From: Fidelibacterota bacterium
Lineage (GTDB): Bacteria > Fidelibacterota > UBA8477 > JABMPR01
Direction of reading: 5' to 3'
NCBI GenBank assembly: GCA_016845065.1
Contig: JAERTG010000107.1
Span: 60,664-124,663 of the forward strand
Length of the DNA: 64,000 nucleotides
Shown here: positions 50,087 to 57,496 of the stretch, one piece after another
How positions within the stretch are numbered: position 1 is the stretch's first letter
Layout of the letters: each line of letters starts with the position of its first letter
Translations under genes and position numbers: made by a program
Notes under the pieces: model-generated
Seen by the model: only the letters and a program-made list of their open reading frames with translations
The model's database searches: none
Told to the model about the DNA's origin: nothing

Positions 50087-51264
50087 GTTTTAATTCGTTT
50101 CTGATAAACAAAACACTACCAGATGGTGTTCAACCTGGATCAGCTGAATATCGAGGACATGTCGGGGTGTTGGAAGGCTGGGTTTCCATCATTGGGAACT
50201 TTATACTTTTCGTAATAAAGCTGATTTTTGGATGGATGGTAAGCAGTATTGCCCTCATCGCAGACGCATTCCACACACTATCCGATGTTGCAACCTCGGT
50301 TGTGGTCATTTTTGGGTTTAAGGTTGCACAAAAACCAGCTGACAAGGAACATCCCTTCGGACATGGTCGTGCTGAAACCATTGCGACTTTAACCATAGCC
50401 ATCCTAATGGCTGTAGTAGCCCTCGAATTCTTCAAGGGAGCTGTAGATAGACTTTTCTTCTCGGAAACAGATATCGATGTGTCAAAAATTGACTGGTTGG
50501 TGATCGGGGTTGTAACATTGACTGCATTGGGCAAAGCCTGGATGGCGTATTTTGCATATTCTTTGGGTGAATTGATTGATTCTGATGCCCTGCGTGGCGA
50601 TGCCGTTCACCACAAAAGCGATGTATACACCACCCTGTTGGTGATTGCAGCTCTTGTGGGAGCATACTTTGGTGTACCATATGTGGATGGCATCATGGGC
50701 GTTGGTGTGGCAATAATGATTCTACATGCAGCATATGAAATTGCCAGAGAGGCAATTGACGATCTTTTAGGCAGACCAGCCACAGTTGAGTTTATCCAGG
50801 AAATTACGACCCTGGCCACCACAGTTCCAGGTGCACGTCAGGTGCATGATGTGGTTGTACATAATTATGGGGACCAGAGCTTTATATCTCTCCATATTGA
50901 GATAGATGAATCCACCTCCCCATCAATTGCTCATAACATTGCCGATAATGTAGAGCACAAGCTGGCTCATGACTTAAATGCTCAAGTCGTGACGCATATT
51001 GATCCAGTAGCAGTCTCAGGAAAAAATGTTACTAAGGTTCGCAATATTATTGAGAAGGCTATATCGGTCTTTAATGAGCAATTCACGGTTCAGGACCTGC
51101 GAATAGTTGGTGAAGATCCTGTAGAATCCATCCTTTTTGAACTTCCGGTACCAGCAGATTGCGAAAAGAAGAATGAGATAGAGTTTTCCATCCGTGAAGC
51201 CCTTGGGTTGGCCTATGAGCGGGCTGCGGTCATTATTGAATTTAAGGCACAAATGACAGAATGA
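50083..51264 (+). CDS. Cation diffusion facilitator transporter
   Basis: 393 residues with six membrane helices and a C-terminal cytoplasmic domain. The metal-site motifs HxxxD occur in helix 2 (ADAFHTLSD) and helix 5 (HHKSDVYTTLLV). The C-terminal domain carries VHDVVVHNYGDQSFISLHIEID. The family exports Zn2+, Mn2+, Fe2+ or Co2+ in exchange for protons. Coupled by ATGA to the homoaconitase gene, whose cluster requires iron, but no metal can be chosen. Confidence 0.9.
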   Translation: MSFNSFLINKTLPDGVQPGSAEYRGHVGVLEGWVSIIGNFILFVIKLIFGWMVSSIALIADAFHTLSDVATSVVVIFGFKVAQKPADKEHPFGHGRAETIATLTIAILMAVVALEFFKGAVDRLFFSETDIDVSKIDWLVIGVVTLTALGKAWMAYFAYSLGELIDSDALRGDAVHHKSDVYTTLLVIAALVGAYFGVPYVDGIMGVGVAIMILHAAYEIAREAIDDLLGRPATVEFIQEITTLATTVPGARQVHDVVVHNYGDQSFISLHIEIDESTSPSIAHNIADNVEHKLAHDLNAQVVTHIDPVAVSGKNVTKVRNIIEKAISVFNEQFTVQDLRIVGEDPVESILFELPVPADCEKKNEIEFSIREALGLAYERAAVIIEFKAQMTE

Positions 51265-51270
51265 TCGACC

Positions 51271-51354
51271 GTGTCATGCTGAGTATGTAGCTGTATTGGA
51301 CACGTCCTGTTATTCCAAACTAGTAAGTCATCCCTCGACTGCAGCCGGGATGAC
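51271..51354. repeat. GTGTC...GACAC unit followed by a GTCATCCC palindrome
   Basis: 51271-51303 opens GTGTC and closes GACAC and holds a CTGAG core, as in the dispersed repeat family. 51327-51334 (GTCATCCC) and 51347-51354 (GGGATGAC) form a second perfect eight-base inverted repeat. The HAD gene's upstream in-frame starts fall inside these repeats and are therefore not used. Confidence 0.5.
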
Positions 51355-51370
51355 AAAAGATGAAAGCAAT

Positions 51371-52030
51371 ATGGCAAAAAAGATATACCCCTACAAACAC
51401 ATCATGTGGGACTGGAACGGTACTCTTCTGGATGACTCGAAAATGGCGGTTATGGTCATCAATAAAACCTTATCAAAAAGGTCTATGCCCACGATAAGCC
51501 ATGATCACTATCAAAAAATATTCGGATTTCCCGTGATAGATTATTATCGACGCCTTGGTTTTGATTTTGTCGATGAGTCCTTTGAAGTGGTTGGTACTGA
51601 ATTTATCGATGGATATGAAAAGCATAAGTACGATGTGGGTCTTCATGCTGGTGTTGAGGAGGTTTTATTAAAACTGAGTTCATTAAGAATTAGCCACTCA
51701 ATCTTATCAGCTTATAAGCAGAACACATTGGATGAATTGGTGGGTCACTTTGGACTGACCCATCGATTTTTGAAAATAGTAGGTTTGAACAACCATTATG
51801 CCCACAGTAAAGTGGACAATGCTGTCAGATGGATGTCTGAGCTTAACTTGCCACAGAAAGATGTGCTCTTTGTCGGTGACACAGCCCATGATCAGGAGGT
51901 AGCTGAAGCCATCGGTGTTGATTGTGTTTTGATCCCTGGGGGACATCAGACCCGTGAGGCTTTGGAAGCCACTGGGGCAAAAGTTGTGGGGAAGATTCAG
52001 GATATTCTGGATCTTGAGAAGGCAACCTAA
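51371..52030 (+). CDS. HAD hydrolase (phosphoglycolate-phosphatase-like)
   Basis: 219 residues with start at 51371, because the longer frame to 51296 lies in repeat DNA. HAD motifs: IMWDWNGTLLDD (Trp-Asn in place of the usual Phe-Asp-Gly but with both aspartates), LSAYKQN, and VLFVGDTAHDQEVAEAIG. Small helical cap. Likely a phosphatase of small sugar or glycolate phosphates. It lies between the transporter and the dehydrogenase gene. Confidence 0.8.
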   Translation: MAKKIYPYKHIMWDWNGTLLDDSKMAVMVINKTLSKRSMPTISHDHYQKIFGFPVIDYYRRLGFDFVDESFEVVGTEFIDGYEKHKYDVGLHAGVEEVLLKLSSLRISHSILSAYKQNTLDELVGHFGLTHRFLKIVGLNNHYAHSKVDNAVRWMSELNLPQKDVLFVGDTAHDQEVAEAIGVDCVLIPGGHQTREALEATGAKVVGKIQDILDLEKAT

Positions 52031-52105
52031 GCACTTTCTTTGCGTAGGTGCTCTTAGTTCCTCGCAAGGACTCCTGACGATAAACTTAAACGAATGAGGT
52101 CACAT

Positions 52106-53302
52106 ATGCCAAAGCCCACCATCGTCACACTGCCTGGAGATGGAATTGGTAGAACGGTTCTGGATGAGGCATTGCGTGTGTTAGGGGCAGCCGGGTTTGA
52201 GGCAAACTATGTAGAGAGCGCTATTGGCTGGGAGTTTTGGCGGACCAGGGGTTACCCACTTCCCCAACATACGCTGGATCTAATCGCTGAGCATAAGATT
52301 GCTCTCTTTGGTGCTATCACTTCCAAGCCGAAAGATGATGCTTTCGCAGAACTCGCTCCCGAGTTGAAGGAAAAAGACCTGGTATATTCCAGCCCCATAG
52401 TTGGGTTAAGACAGCATTTCGATCTGGACATATGTTTACGACCCTGTCGTAGCTACAAGGGCAACCCCTTGAACTTTATTCGCAGGAATGCTGAAGGGGG
52501 AGTTGATGAGCCTGAGGTGGATGTAGCTATTTTCCGTCAGAATACAGAGGGGTTGTATGGAGGGGTGGAGTGGAGCAATCCGCCTGCTCAGGTGCATGAT
52601 GCTTTGATGACCCATACAAAATTCAGACAGAATTTTAGTCACACTGCAGTGGGTGAATTGTCAATTTCAACTCGCATCTTTACCAGGCAGGCAACAGAGA
52701 GGATCCTGCGGGCAGCATTCGACCATGCCAGGCACCATGGTTACTCCTCTGTGACACTCTGTGAGAAACCTAATGTTATTCGCGAGACATCTGGTATGAT
52801 GTACAAGCTGGCTCAGCAGATACAGATAAGTGAATACCCGGATATCGAATTGTGGAACACCAATATTGATGCACAGATGATGTGGTTGACCAAGAATCCA
52901 GAAAACTACGGCGTTATCGTCGCTGGAAACATGTTTGGTGATATCGTTTCAGATGGTTTTGCCGGTCTCATTGGTGGTTTGGGGTTCGCAGCCAGTGCGC
53001 AGTATAATTCTGATACAGGCATAGGGGTTTTCGAGCCTACCCATGGTAGTGCACCGAAATATGCTGAATATCCGGTTTCCATTGTGAATCCTATTGCCAT
53101 GATTGAAGCGGCTTGCATGATGTTGGATTTCATAGATGAACAAACTATTTCCTCTCGCATTCGCGATGCCATCGCTATCGTAATTGCCGAGGGTAAGGTG
53201 CAAACATATGATATGCAGAGATTGCCTGGTAAAGTTGATGTGGTAGACAGGGGAGCTGCATCCACGAAGCAAATGGCAGATGCTATCATCACTCGACTCT
53301 GA
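52106..53302 (+). CDS. Homoisocitrate/isocitrate dehydrogenase family enzyme
   Basis: 398 residues with start at 52106, preceded by GAGGT. The family opening TIVTLPGDGIG and the C-terminal FEPTHGSAPKYA and NPIAMIEAACMML belong to the beta-decarboxylating dehydrogenases. The substrate loop reads SSPIVGLRQHFDLDICLRP (Ser95-Arg102), closest, as I recall, to SSPIVALR of yeast Lys12 homoisocitrate dehydrogenase rather than to isocitrate or isopropylmalate forms. It would oxidise homoisocitrate to 2-oxoadipate. NAD-linked isocitrate dehydrogenase is the alternative. An insert around residues 72-92 (SKPKDDAFAELAPELKEKD) is unusual. Confidence 0.65.
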   Translation: MPKPTIVTLPGDGIGRTVLDEALRVLGAAGFEANYVESAIGWEFWRTRGYPLPQHTLDLIAEHKIALFGAITSKPKDDAFAELAPELKEKDLVYSSPIVGLRQHFDLDICLRPCRSYKGNPLNFIRRNAEGGVDEPEVDVAIFRQNTEGLYGGVEWSNPPAQVHDALMTHTKFRQNFSHTAVGELSISTRIFTRQATERILRAAFDHARHHGYSSVTLCEKPNVIRETSGMMYKLAQQIQISEYPDIELWNTNIDAQMMWLTKNPENYGVIVAGNMFGDIVSDGFAGLIGGLGFAASAQYNSDTGIGVFEPTHGSAPKYAEYPVSIVNPIAMIEAACMMLDFIDEQTISSRIRDAIAIVIAEGKVQTYDMQRLPGKVDVVDRGAASTKQMADAIITRL

Positions 53303-53322
53303 TGGCTGAGGTTCTCGAAGCC

Positions 53323-53616
53323 TCAAGAATCGTTTCGGTTCGACTTTGACAGTTCCTTTAGATCTCCAAATCTCCCCTCCATATGTGCTTCCTTCTTCGT
53401 ACGGCTCCATCCTTGTAATTGTTTTTCTCGATAGAATGCCTCTTAGATACCGGGGAATAGTTCTGAGTAGATAAGCTTGACCGGTAAGCGTCGCTTTGTG
53501 TAGTTAGCGCCTTCACCATTCTGATGTTGCTGCAATCGAAGCTCAATATCCTTTGTGCTTCCTGTGTAATAGGTTCCATCAGAACATTTAAGGATATACA
53601 GATAGCCTTCAGACAT
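53323..53616 (-). pseudogene. GIY-YIG nuclease-like pseudogene (one in-frame stop)
   Basis: The reverse strand from ATG at 53616 reads [19 protein letters not shown], the GIY-YIG catalytic opening (LYI...YYTG), then a conserved Arg in ELRLQQH and [19 protein letters not shown] follows FPGI, after which the same frame continues with EAFYREKQLQGWSRTKKEAH, the normal remainder of the family, to a TGA at 53325-53323. One base change (for example TCA to TAA) explains it. The family is the small UPF0213-type nuclease-like proteins. No frameshift is seen. Confidence 0.75.
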
Positions 53617-53686
53617 GCTGATTCCTTTCTTTCTGGAGTAATCTTCTTTATTGCAGATTCGTCATTATGATAATTAAAAGGAGCAT

Positions 53687-53731
53687 TTCGACAAGCTCAA
53701 TGTCCAGACTCCGGTGGCTGAGCCTGTCGAA
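53687..53731. repeat. TTCGACA-AGCTCA inverted repeat pair
   Basis: TTCGACAAGCTCA (53687-53699) and TGAGCCTGTCGAA (53719-53731) are inverted copies with one mismatch and a 19-base spacer. They share the CTGAGC-TGTCGAAG core of the dispersed repeat family. The rest of the gap 53617-53940 has no gene. Confidence 0.55.
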
Positions 53732-53896
53732 GCCATCTCATCGTTTCCAGCTTACGCGCTCTACTCCCAGAGCCTCAGATAGACAATTAAACCATGTTTC
53801 GGTTGGTAATTCCAGAGATATAAACCCATCATTTTACATGTTTTAGGCAGTCGTTGATCAGATAAATGGTCGCGAAGAAAATGTTTAATTAACAAA

Positions 53897-53937
53897 TTAA
53901 GTATTTATTAAGTCGTAATAATTTATTTAATTTAAGC
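53897..53937. promoter_or_regulatory. Candidate operator repeats before the cupin regulator gene
   Basis: TTAAGT occurs at 53897 and 53908, eleven bases apart (one helical turn), and TTAAGC at 53932, in a very A/T-rich stretch just before the start codon. This is where an autoregulating XRE protein would bind. A clear -35/-10 pair is not visible. Confidence 0.3.
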
Positions 53938-53940
53938 ATT

Positions 53941-54495
53941 ATGATGGACTTCATGGGAGATCGCATTAAAAAGCGCCGAGAAAGCTTGAATATTCAGGCA
54001 GCAGAACTGGCTAAAACCATTGGTGTGAGTGCCAGTCTGATTTCTCAGATCGAAAGAGCCAAAGCCTATCCTTCAATATTGACCTTGAAAAAAATTGCCG
54101 ATGCTTTGCACATCACCGTGGGAGAGCTCATCGGAGAGCAATCCAGCCTGAATAGCAATCCCGTTGTGAAGCACAACCAGAAGAAATTTGTGAAGAAGAA
54201 CAAGGCTGGTACCAGGTCATATTTGCTTTCCCGTCATGATCAATCAAAACTAATGGATCCCTTTCTCCTGAAGTTCAAGGAAAACGGAGATTCAACTGAT
54301 ATAATGACAACCCGTAATCCAGGACAAGAGTACCTCTATGTGCTGGAAGGGAAATTTGATGTGATTGTAGGATCGTCAAGCTATACCATTAAAGCTGGTG
54401 ATAGTTTCTACTTCACTTCAGATGAGAATCATCTATTCACCAATACGAACAAAGGGACCTCACAACTTCTCTGGATTGTAAATCAGAATAATTGA
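53941..54495 (+). CDS. XRE-family regulator with C-terminal cupin sensor
   Basis: 184 residues. The N-terminal helix-turn-helix (IKKRRESLNIQAAELAKTIGVSASLISQIERAKAYPSILTLKKIADAL) fills residues 6-60. A cupin_2 barrel follows (TTRNPGQEYLYVLEGKFDVIVG and YTIKAGDSFYFTSDENHLFTN, residues about 115-175). In the PuuR/SutR/MppR-like architecture the cupin binds a metabolite and controls a neighbouring catabolic operon. It is 24 bases before the aminomutase gene, whose operon it probably regulates. Start could be 53941 or 53953. Confidence 0.85.
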   Translation: MMDFMGDRIKKRRESLNIQAAELAKTIGVSASLISQIERAKAYPSILTLKKIADALHITVGELIGEQSSLNSNPVVKHNQKKFVKKNKAGTRSYLLSRHDQSKLMDPFLLKFKENGDSTDIMTTRNPGQEYLYVLEGKFDVIVGSSSYTIKAGDSFYFTSDENHLFTNTNKGTSQLLWIVNQNN

Positions 54496-54519
54496 GGCCG
54501 GTTTATAAAGGAGCACATA

Positions 54520-56100
54520 ATGAATAATCTAAAATATACTCAAGCTCACATTGAAGAGCTCATGGACCATCATGGTCTCACAGATGATGCTAAACAGATC
54601 ATTCGAGATGAGAAATTACTGCCCACCAGTCTGTTGGATCGTCTGCAAACCAACTATCCACAGCATTCTATGCTGACTACCCAATCAAGAAACCTGTTTG
54701 CCCATGGAAAGAACAAGTATTCTGGCTTGGTTGGTTTCAGAGAGGTCATTGCCATTCTTGAAGAAAACGGTATTCATCTTACCCATATCAAGGAGCGTGA
54801 GCTGTTTGTAGAGGTTTATGCCTTTTTGGCCACCAAGCATGTGCTGGATACAGTCGACTGGGATAATTTTCAAGAGGACCCCATTTTCCAGCTAGTGATT
54901 CCCCAACCCGGTATGATCGAAAAACCGGTTGTAGATGGGTACAAGGAGATAGAAGACGATTCCAAGCGTATGGAATACGTGGTCAACTATCGTGACAAAA
55001 CCAACCCACATGATGGAAAGCAACTATTGAATCGACCCTCCTTTCATAACGAGGAAGATGAATGGGAAGCCATTGACGGTGGTCAACACAAATATCCGCC
55101 AGTCTTCCTTCTTCTTGATAAGACAACCCAGGGTTGTTTTGCCTATTGCACTTATTGTTTCCGTCATGCTCAGGTTCGTGGTGATGATGATATGTTTATC
55201 CAGGATGATGTGGCTCAGGTACAGAATTACTGGAGACAGCACAAGGAAATTACCGATATTCTCATTACTGGTGGTGATGCAGGCTATATGCCAACTTATC
55301 GTTTTGAAGCCTACCTCAGACCCATTATGGATGATCCAGAACTGGGACATATCCGTACCATCCGTATCGCTTCCCGAGCCCTTACCTATGAGCCCGGTGT
55401 CATCGTGAGTGAAAACTGGAATAAAACCATCGAGCTGTTAAAAGAGGTCATTGATCATGGTATCCAGGTAATCTGGGTAGCACACTTTTCAACACCCAAG
55501 GAGCTCATGAATATCCATACACTGGCAGCGATCAGGCGTCTGCGCAGTAACGGTATCCGTATTCGTAGCCAGAGTCCTGTCATGAATCATATCAGTCTTT
55601 ATATGAATGAAGGTAAGGTAGATGTAGATCGAACTGCGGCAAACTGGATCGATATTGGAAATATTTTTATGATGCTAGGCATCACTTTTCATTCCATGTA
55701 CTGTGCCCGTCCCACTGGTGAACATGATTACTTCACATCACCTCTGGCTGACATGGACAAGGTTTTTAGCAAGGTCTACAAGACATTGCCTTCAGTAGGT
55801 AGACCCACACGATTCATCACAATGACCTCTTCAGGCGGGAAGACCTCTCTCCTTGGTACAACCATGGTGAATGGCGAGAAAGCCTTTGTTTTAAAATTCA
55901 ACGAAAGTCGCAATATGGACTGGATGGACACAGTATTTCTGGCCAAGTACGATGAAAAGGAAAATACAATAGAGAAACTAGTCCCATTTGAAGGTGACAA
56001 GCACTTCTATGAGGACGATTTGAAAGAAGTAGAAAAGCATCTGGATGATGAATTTCAAAAATACATGTTGAAACAAAAAGAGGTGAAAGTCCTCGTTTAA
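54520..56100 (+). CDS. Divergent KamA-family radical SAM amino acid 2,3-aminomutase
   Basis: 526 residues, about 80 longer at the N-terminus before the cluster than clostridial lysine 2,3-aminomutase. The radical SAM motif is Cys206-x3-Cys210-x2-Cys213 (GCFAYCTYCFRH), and the PLP-binding lysine is Lys441 (SSGGKTS). In lysine 2,3-aminomutase Asp293 (YxCD) and Asp330 (VVDAPGGGGK) hold the substrate epsilon-amine. The equivalent positions here read CAR (Ala396-Arg397) and Thr434. A basic residue in this pocket suggests a substrate with a side-chain carboxylate, not lysine. AAAGGAG precedes the start. It begins the operon that continues with CoA-transferase, aminotransferase and thiolase genes. 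Confidence 0.85.
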   Translation: MNNLKYTQAHIEELMDHHGLTDDAKQIIRDEKLLPTSLLDRLQTNYPQHSMLTTQSRNLFAHGKNKYSGLVGFREVIAILEENGIHLTHIKERELFVEVYAFLATKHVLDTVDWDNFQEDPIFQLVIPQPGMIEKPVVDGYKEIEDDSKRMEYVVNYRDKTNPHDGKQLLNRPSFHNEEDEWEAIDGGQHKYPPVFLLLDKTTQGCFAYCTYCFRHAQVRGDDDMFIQDDVAQVQNYWRQHKEITDILITGGDAGYMPTYRFEAYLRPIMDDPELGHIRTIRIASRALTYEPGVIVSENWNKTIELLKEVIDHGIQVIWVAHFSTPKELMNIHTLAAIRRLRSNGIRIRSQSPVMNHISLYMNEGKVDVDRTAANWIDIGNIFMMLGITFHSMYCARPTGEHDYFTSPLADMDKVFSKVYKTLPSVGRPTRFITMTSSGGKTSLLGTTMVNGEKAFVLKFNESRNMDWMDTVFLAKYDEKENTIEKLVPFEGDKHFYEDDLKEVEKHLDDEFQKYMLKQKEVKVLV

Positions 56101-56112
56101 GGTAACCAAACT

Positions 56113-56826
56113 ATGATCAACAAGCTGGTTGGGTCAGATGCAGAAGCTGTATCTGACATTTTTAATGGAGCCATAGTCATGATCGGGGGATTCGGCGAAG
56201 CTGGAAGCCCCATTGAATTGATTCATCGGCTCATCGATCTTGGCAGTAAGAATCTTACCGTTGTTAGTAATAACACGGGGAGTGGTAATGTGGGAATCGC
56301 TGCCCTCATTGCGAACAGACAGGTCAGCAAAATGATTTGTTCCTTCCCTCGAAGTACCAATTCAGTAGTCTTTCCGGAACTATATCGGGCAGGAGAGATC
56401 GAATTGGAGCTGGTTCCACAGGGGACACTTGCAGAGCGGATCCGTGCAGGGGGTGCTGGAATACCAGCCTTTTACACGCCTTCATCTGTGAATACGCCAC
56501 TTGCTGACGGCAAGGAAACTCGTGAATTCAATGGACAGACCTATGTTCTTGAATATGGCATCAAAGCCGATTTTAGCCTGGTGAAATGTGAAACTGCAGA
56601 CCGATATGGTAATCTGACATACCACAAAACGGCCAGGAACTTTAGCCCCATCATGTGTACTGCAGGATCCACAACCATCGTTCAGGCCAAAAACATTGTT
56701 GAACCCGGTGGTATTGACCCTGAATCGGTAATTACTCCTGGAATTTTTGTAAACCGTGTGGTGGAGATCAATGATCCCCTGCATGAGTCTATTCTGGTTG
56801 CAAGCGGTGAGAGGTATCCACAATGA
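56113..56826 (+). CDS. pcaI: 3-Oxoacid (3-oxoadipate-type) CoA-transferase subunit A
   Basis: 237 residues. The N-terminus MINKLVGSDAEAVSDI and the block GGFGEAGSPIELIHRLIDLG, then NNTGSGNVGIAALI, ICSFPRSTNSVVF, VPQGTLAERIRAGG and GKETREFNGQTYVLE are those of the PcaI/CatI alpha subunit, as I recall that family. It acts with subunit B to move CoA from succinyl-CoA to 3-oxoadipate. The acetoacetate/3-oxoacid enzyme (ScoA, YodS) is close and cannot be excluded. No aromatic ring-cleavage genes are near. It starts 12 bases after the aminomutase. Confidence 0.78.
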   Translation: MINKLVGSDAEAVSDIFNGAIVMIGGFGEAGSPIELIHRLIDLGSKNLTVVSNNTGSGNVGIAALIANRQVSKMICSFPRSTNSVVFPELYRAGEIELELVPQGTLAERIRAGGAGIPAFYTPSSVNTPLADGKETREFNGQTYVLEYGIKADFSLVKCETADRYGNLTYHKTARNFSPIMCTAGSTTIVQAKNIVEPGGIDPESVITPGIFVNRVVEINDPLHESILVASGERYPQ

Positions 56827-57473
56827 ATACAATAGAACGTTTGGGCTGGAGCCGCAATGAAATGGCCCAGAAAGCCGCAATGGATATTCCAGATGGATCA
56901 TATGTGAATCTTGGTATCGGTATGCCGGAACTGATTGCTGATCATGTCCCTGCTGGTATCGAAGTGATTTATCATACTGAGAATGGGTTGCTTGGTATGG
57001 GACCAGTGCCGGAAAAGGGGCAGGAAGATATTGAGCTTATCAACGCAGGGAAAAAATATGTGACTGCAATTGAGGGGGCTTGTTTCTTTCATCATGCAGA
57101 CAGCTTCACCATGATCAGGGGTGGACACCTCGATATATCTATTCTTGGCGCTTTGCAGGTTTGTGAAAAAGGTGATTTAGCCAACTGGTCGACTGGAAAA
57201 CCTGGAGCTATCCCGGCAGTCGGTGGTGCTATGGATCTGGTTGCAGGCGTTAAAAACGTCTGGGTGATCACAGATCATAATACCAAGGATGGTAAATTCA
57301 AGCTGGTGAACAATTGTAGTTTCCCGCTCACAGGCAAGGGTGTGGTGGATCGGGTTTATACCAACCTGGCAATCATTGAGATCACCGAGGCAGGACTCAA
57401 AGTTCGGGAGATGGCTCCTGGAATAACCTTTGAGTATCTCCAGGAAAAAACCGAACCCAAACTGCTTCAGTAA
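56823..57473 (+). CDS. pcaJ: 3-Oxoacid (3-oxoadipate-type) CoA-transferase subunit B
   Basis: 216 residues. Catalytic Glu53 (HTENGLLGMGP) forms the thioester intermediate. Conserved segments IPDGSYVNLGIGMP, EGACFFHHADSFTMIRGGHLDI, DLANWSTGKPGAIPAVGGAMDL and DHNTKDG match the PcaJ/ScoB beta subunit. CFFHHADSF resembles CFFHHGDSF of PcaJ. It overlaps subunit A by ATGA, which fits the need for equal amounts of the two subunits. Confidence 0.8.
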   Translation: MNTIERLGWSRNEMAQKAAMDIPDGSYVNLGIGMPELIADHVPAGIEVIYHTENGLLGMGPVPEKGQEDIELINAGKKYVTAIEGACFFHHADSFTMIRGGHLDISILGALQVCEKGDLANWSTGKPGAIPAVGGAMDLVAGVKNVWVITDHNTKDGKFKLVNNCSFPLTGKGVVDRVYTNLAIIEITEAGLKVREMAPGITFEYLQEKTEPKLLQ

Positions 57474-57496
57474 CCGGCACAATAAGGTCATCAGAA

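Noticed and set aside
51271..51354. CRISPR array or insertion sequence end
   Set aside because: Only one or two short palindromes, no regularly spaced repeats, no transposase and no cas genes.
53358..53579. A 73-residue minus-strand protein beginning [10 protein letters not shown]
   Set aside because: It is an out-of-frame shadow of the GIY-YIG pseudogene.
54520..56100. True lysine 2,3-aminomutase
   Set aside because: Both aspartates that bind the lysine side chain are replaced and no lysine acetyltransferase or downstream lysine-specific gene is present.
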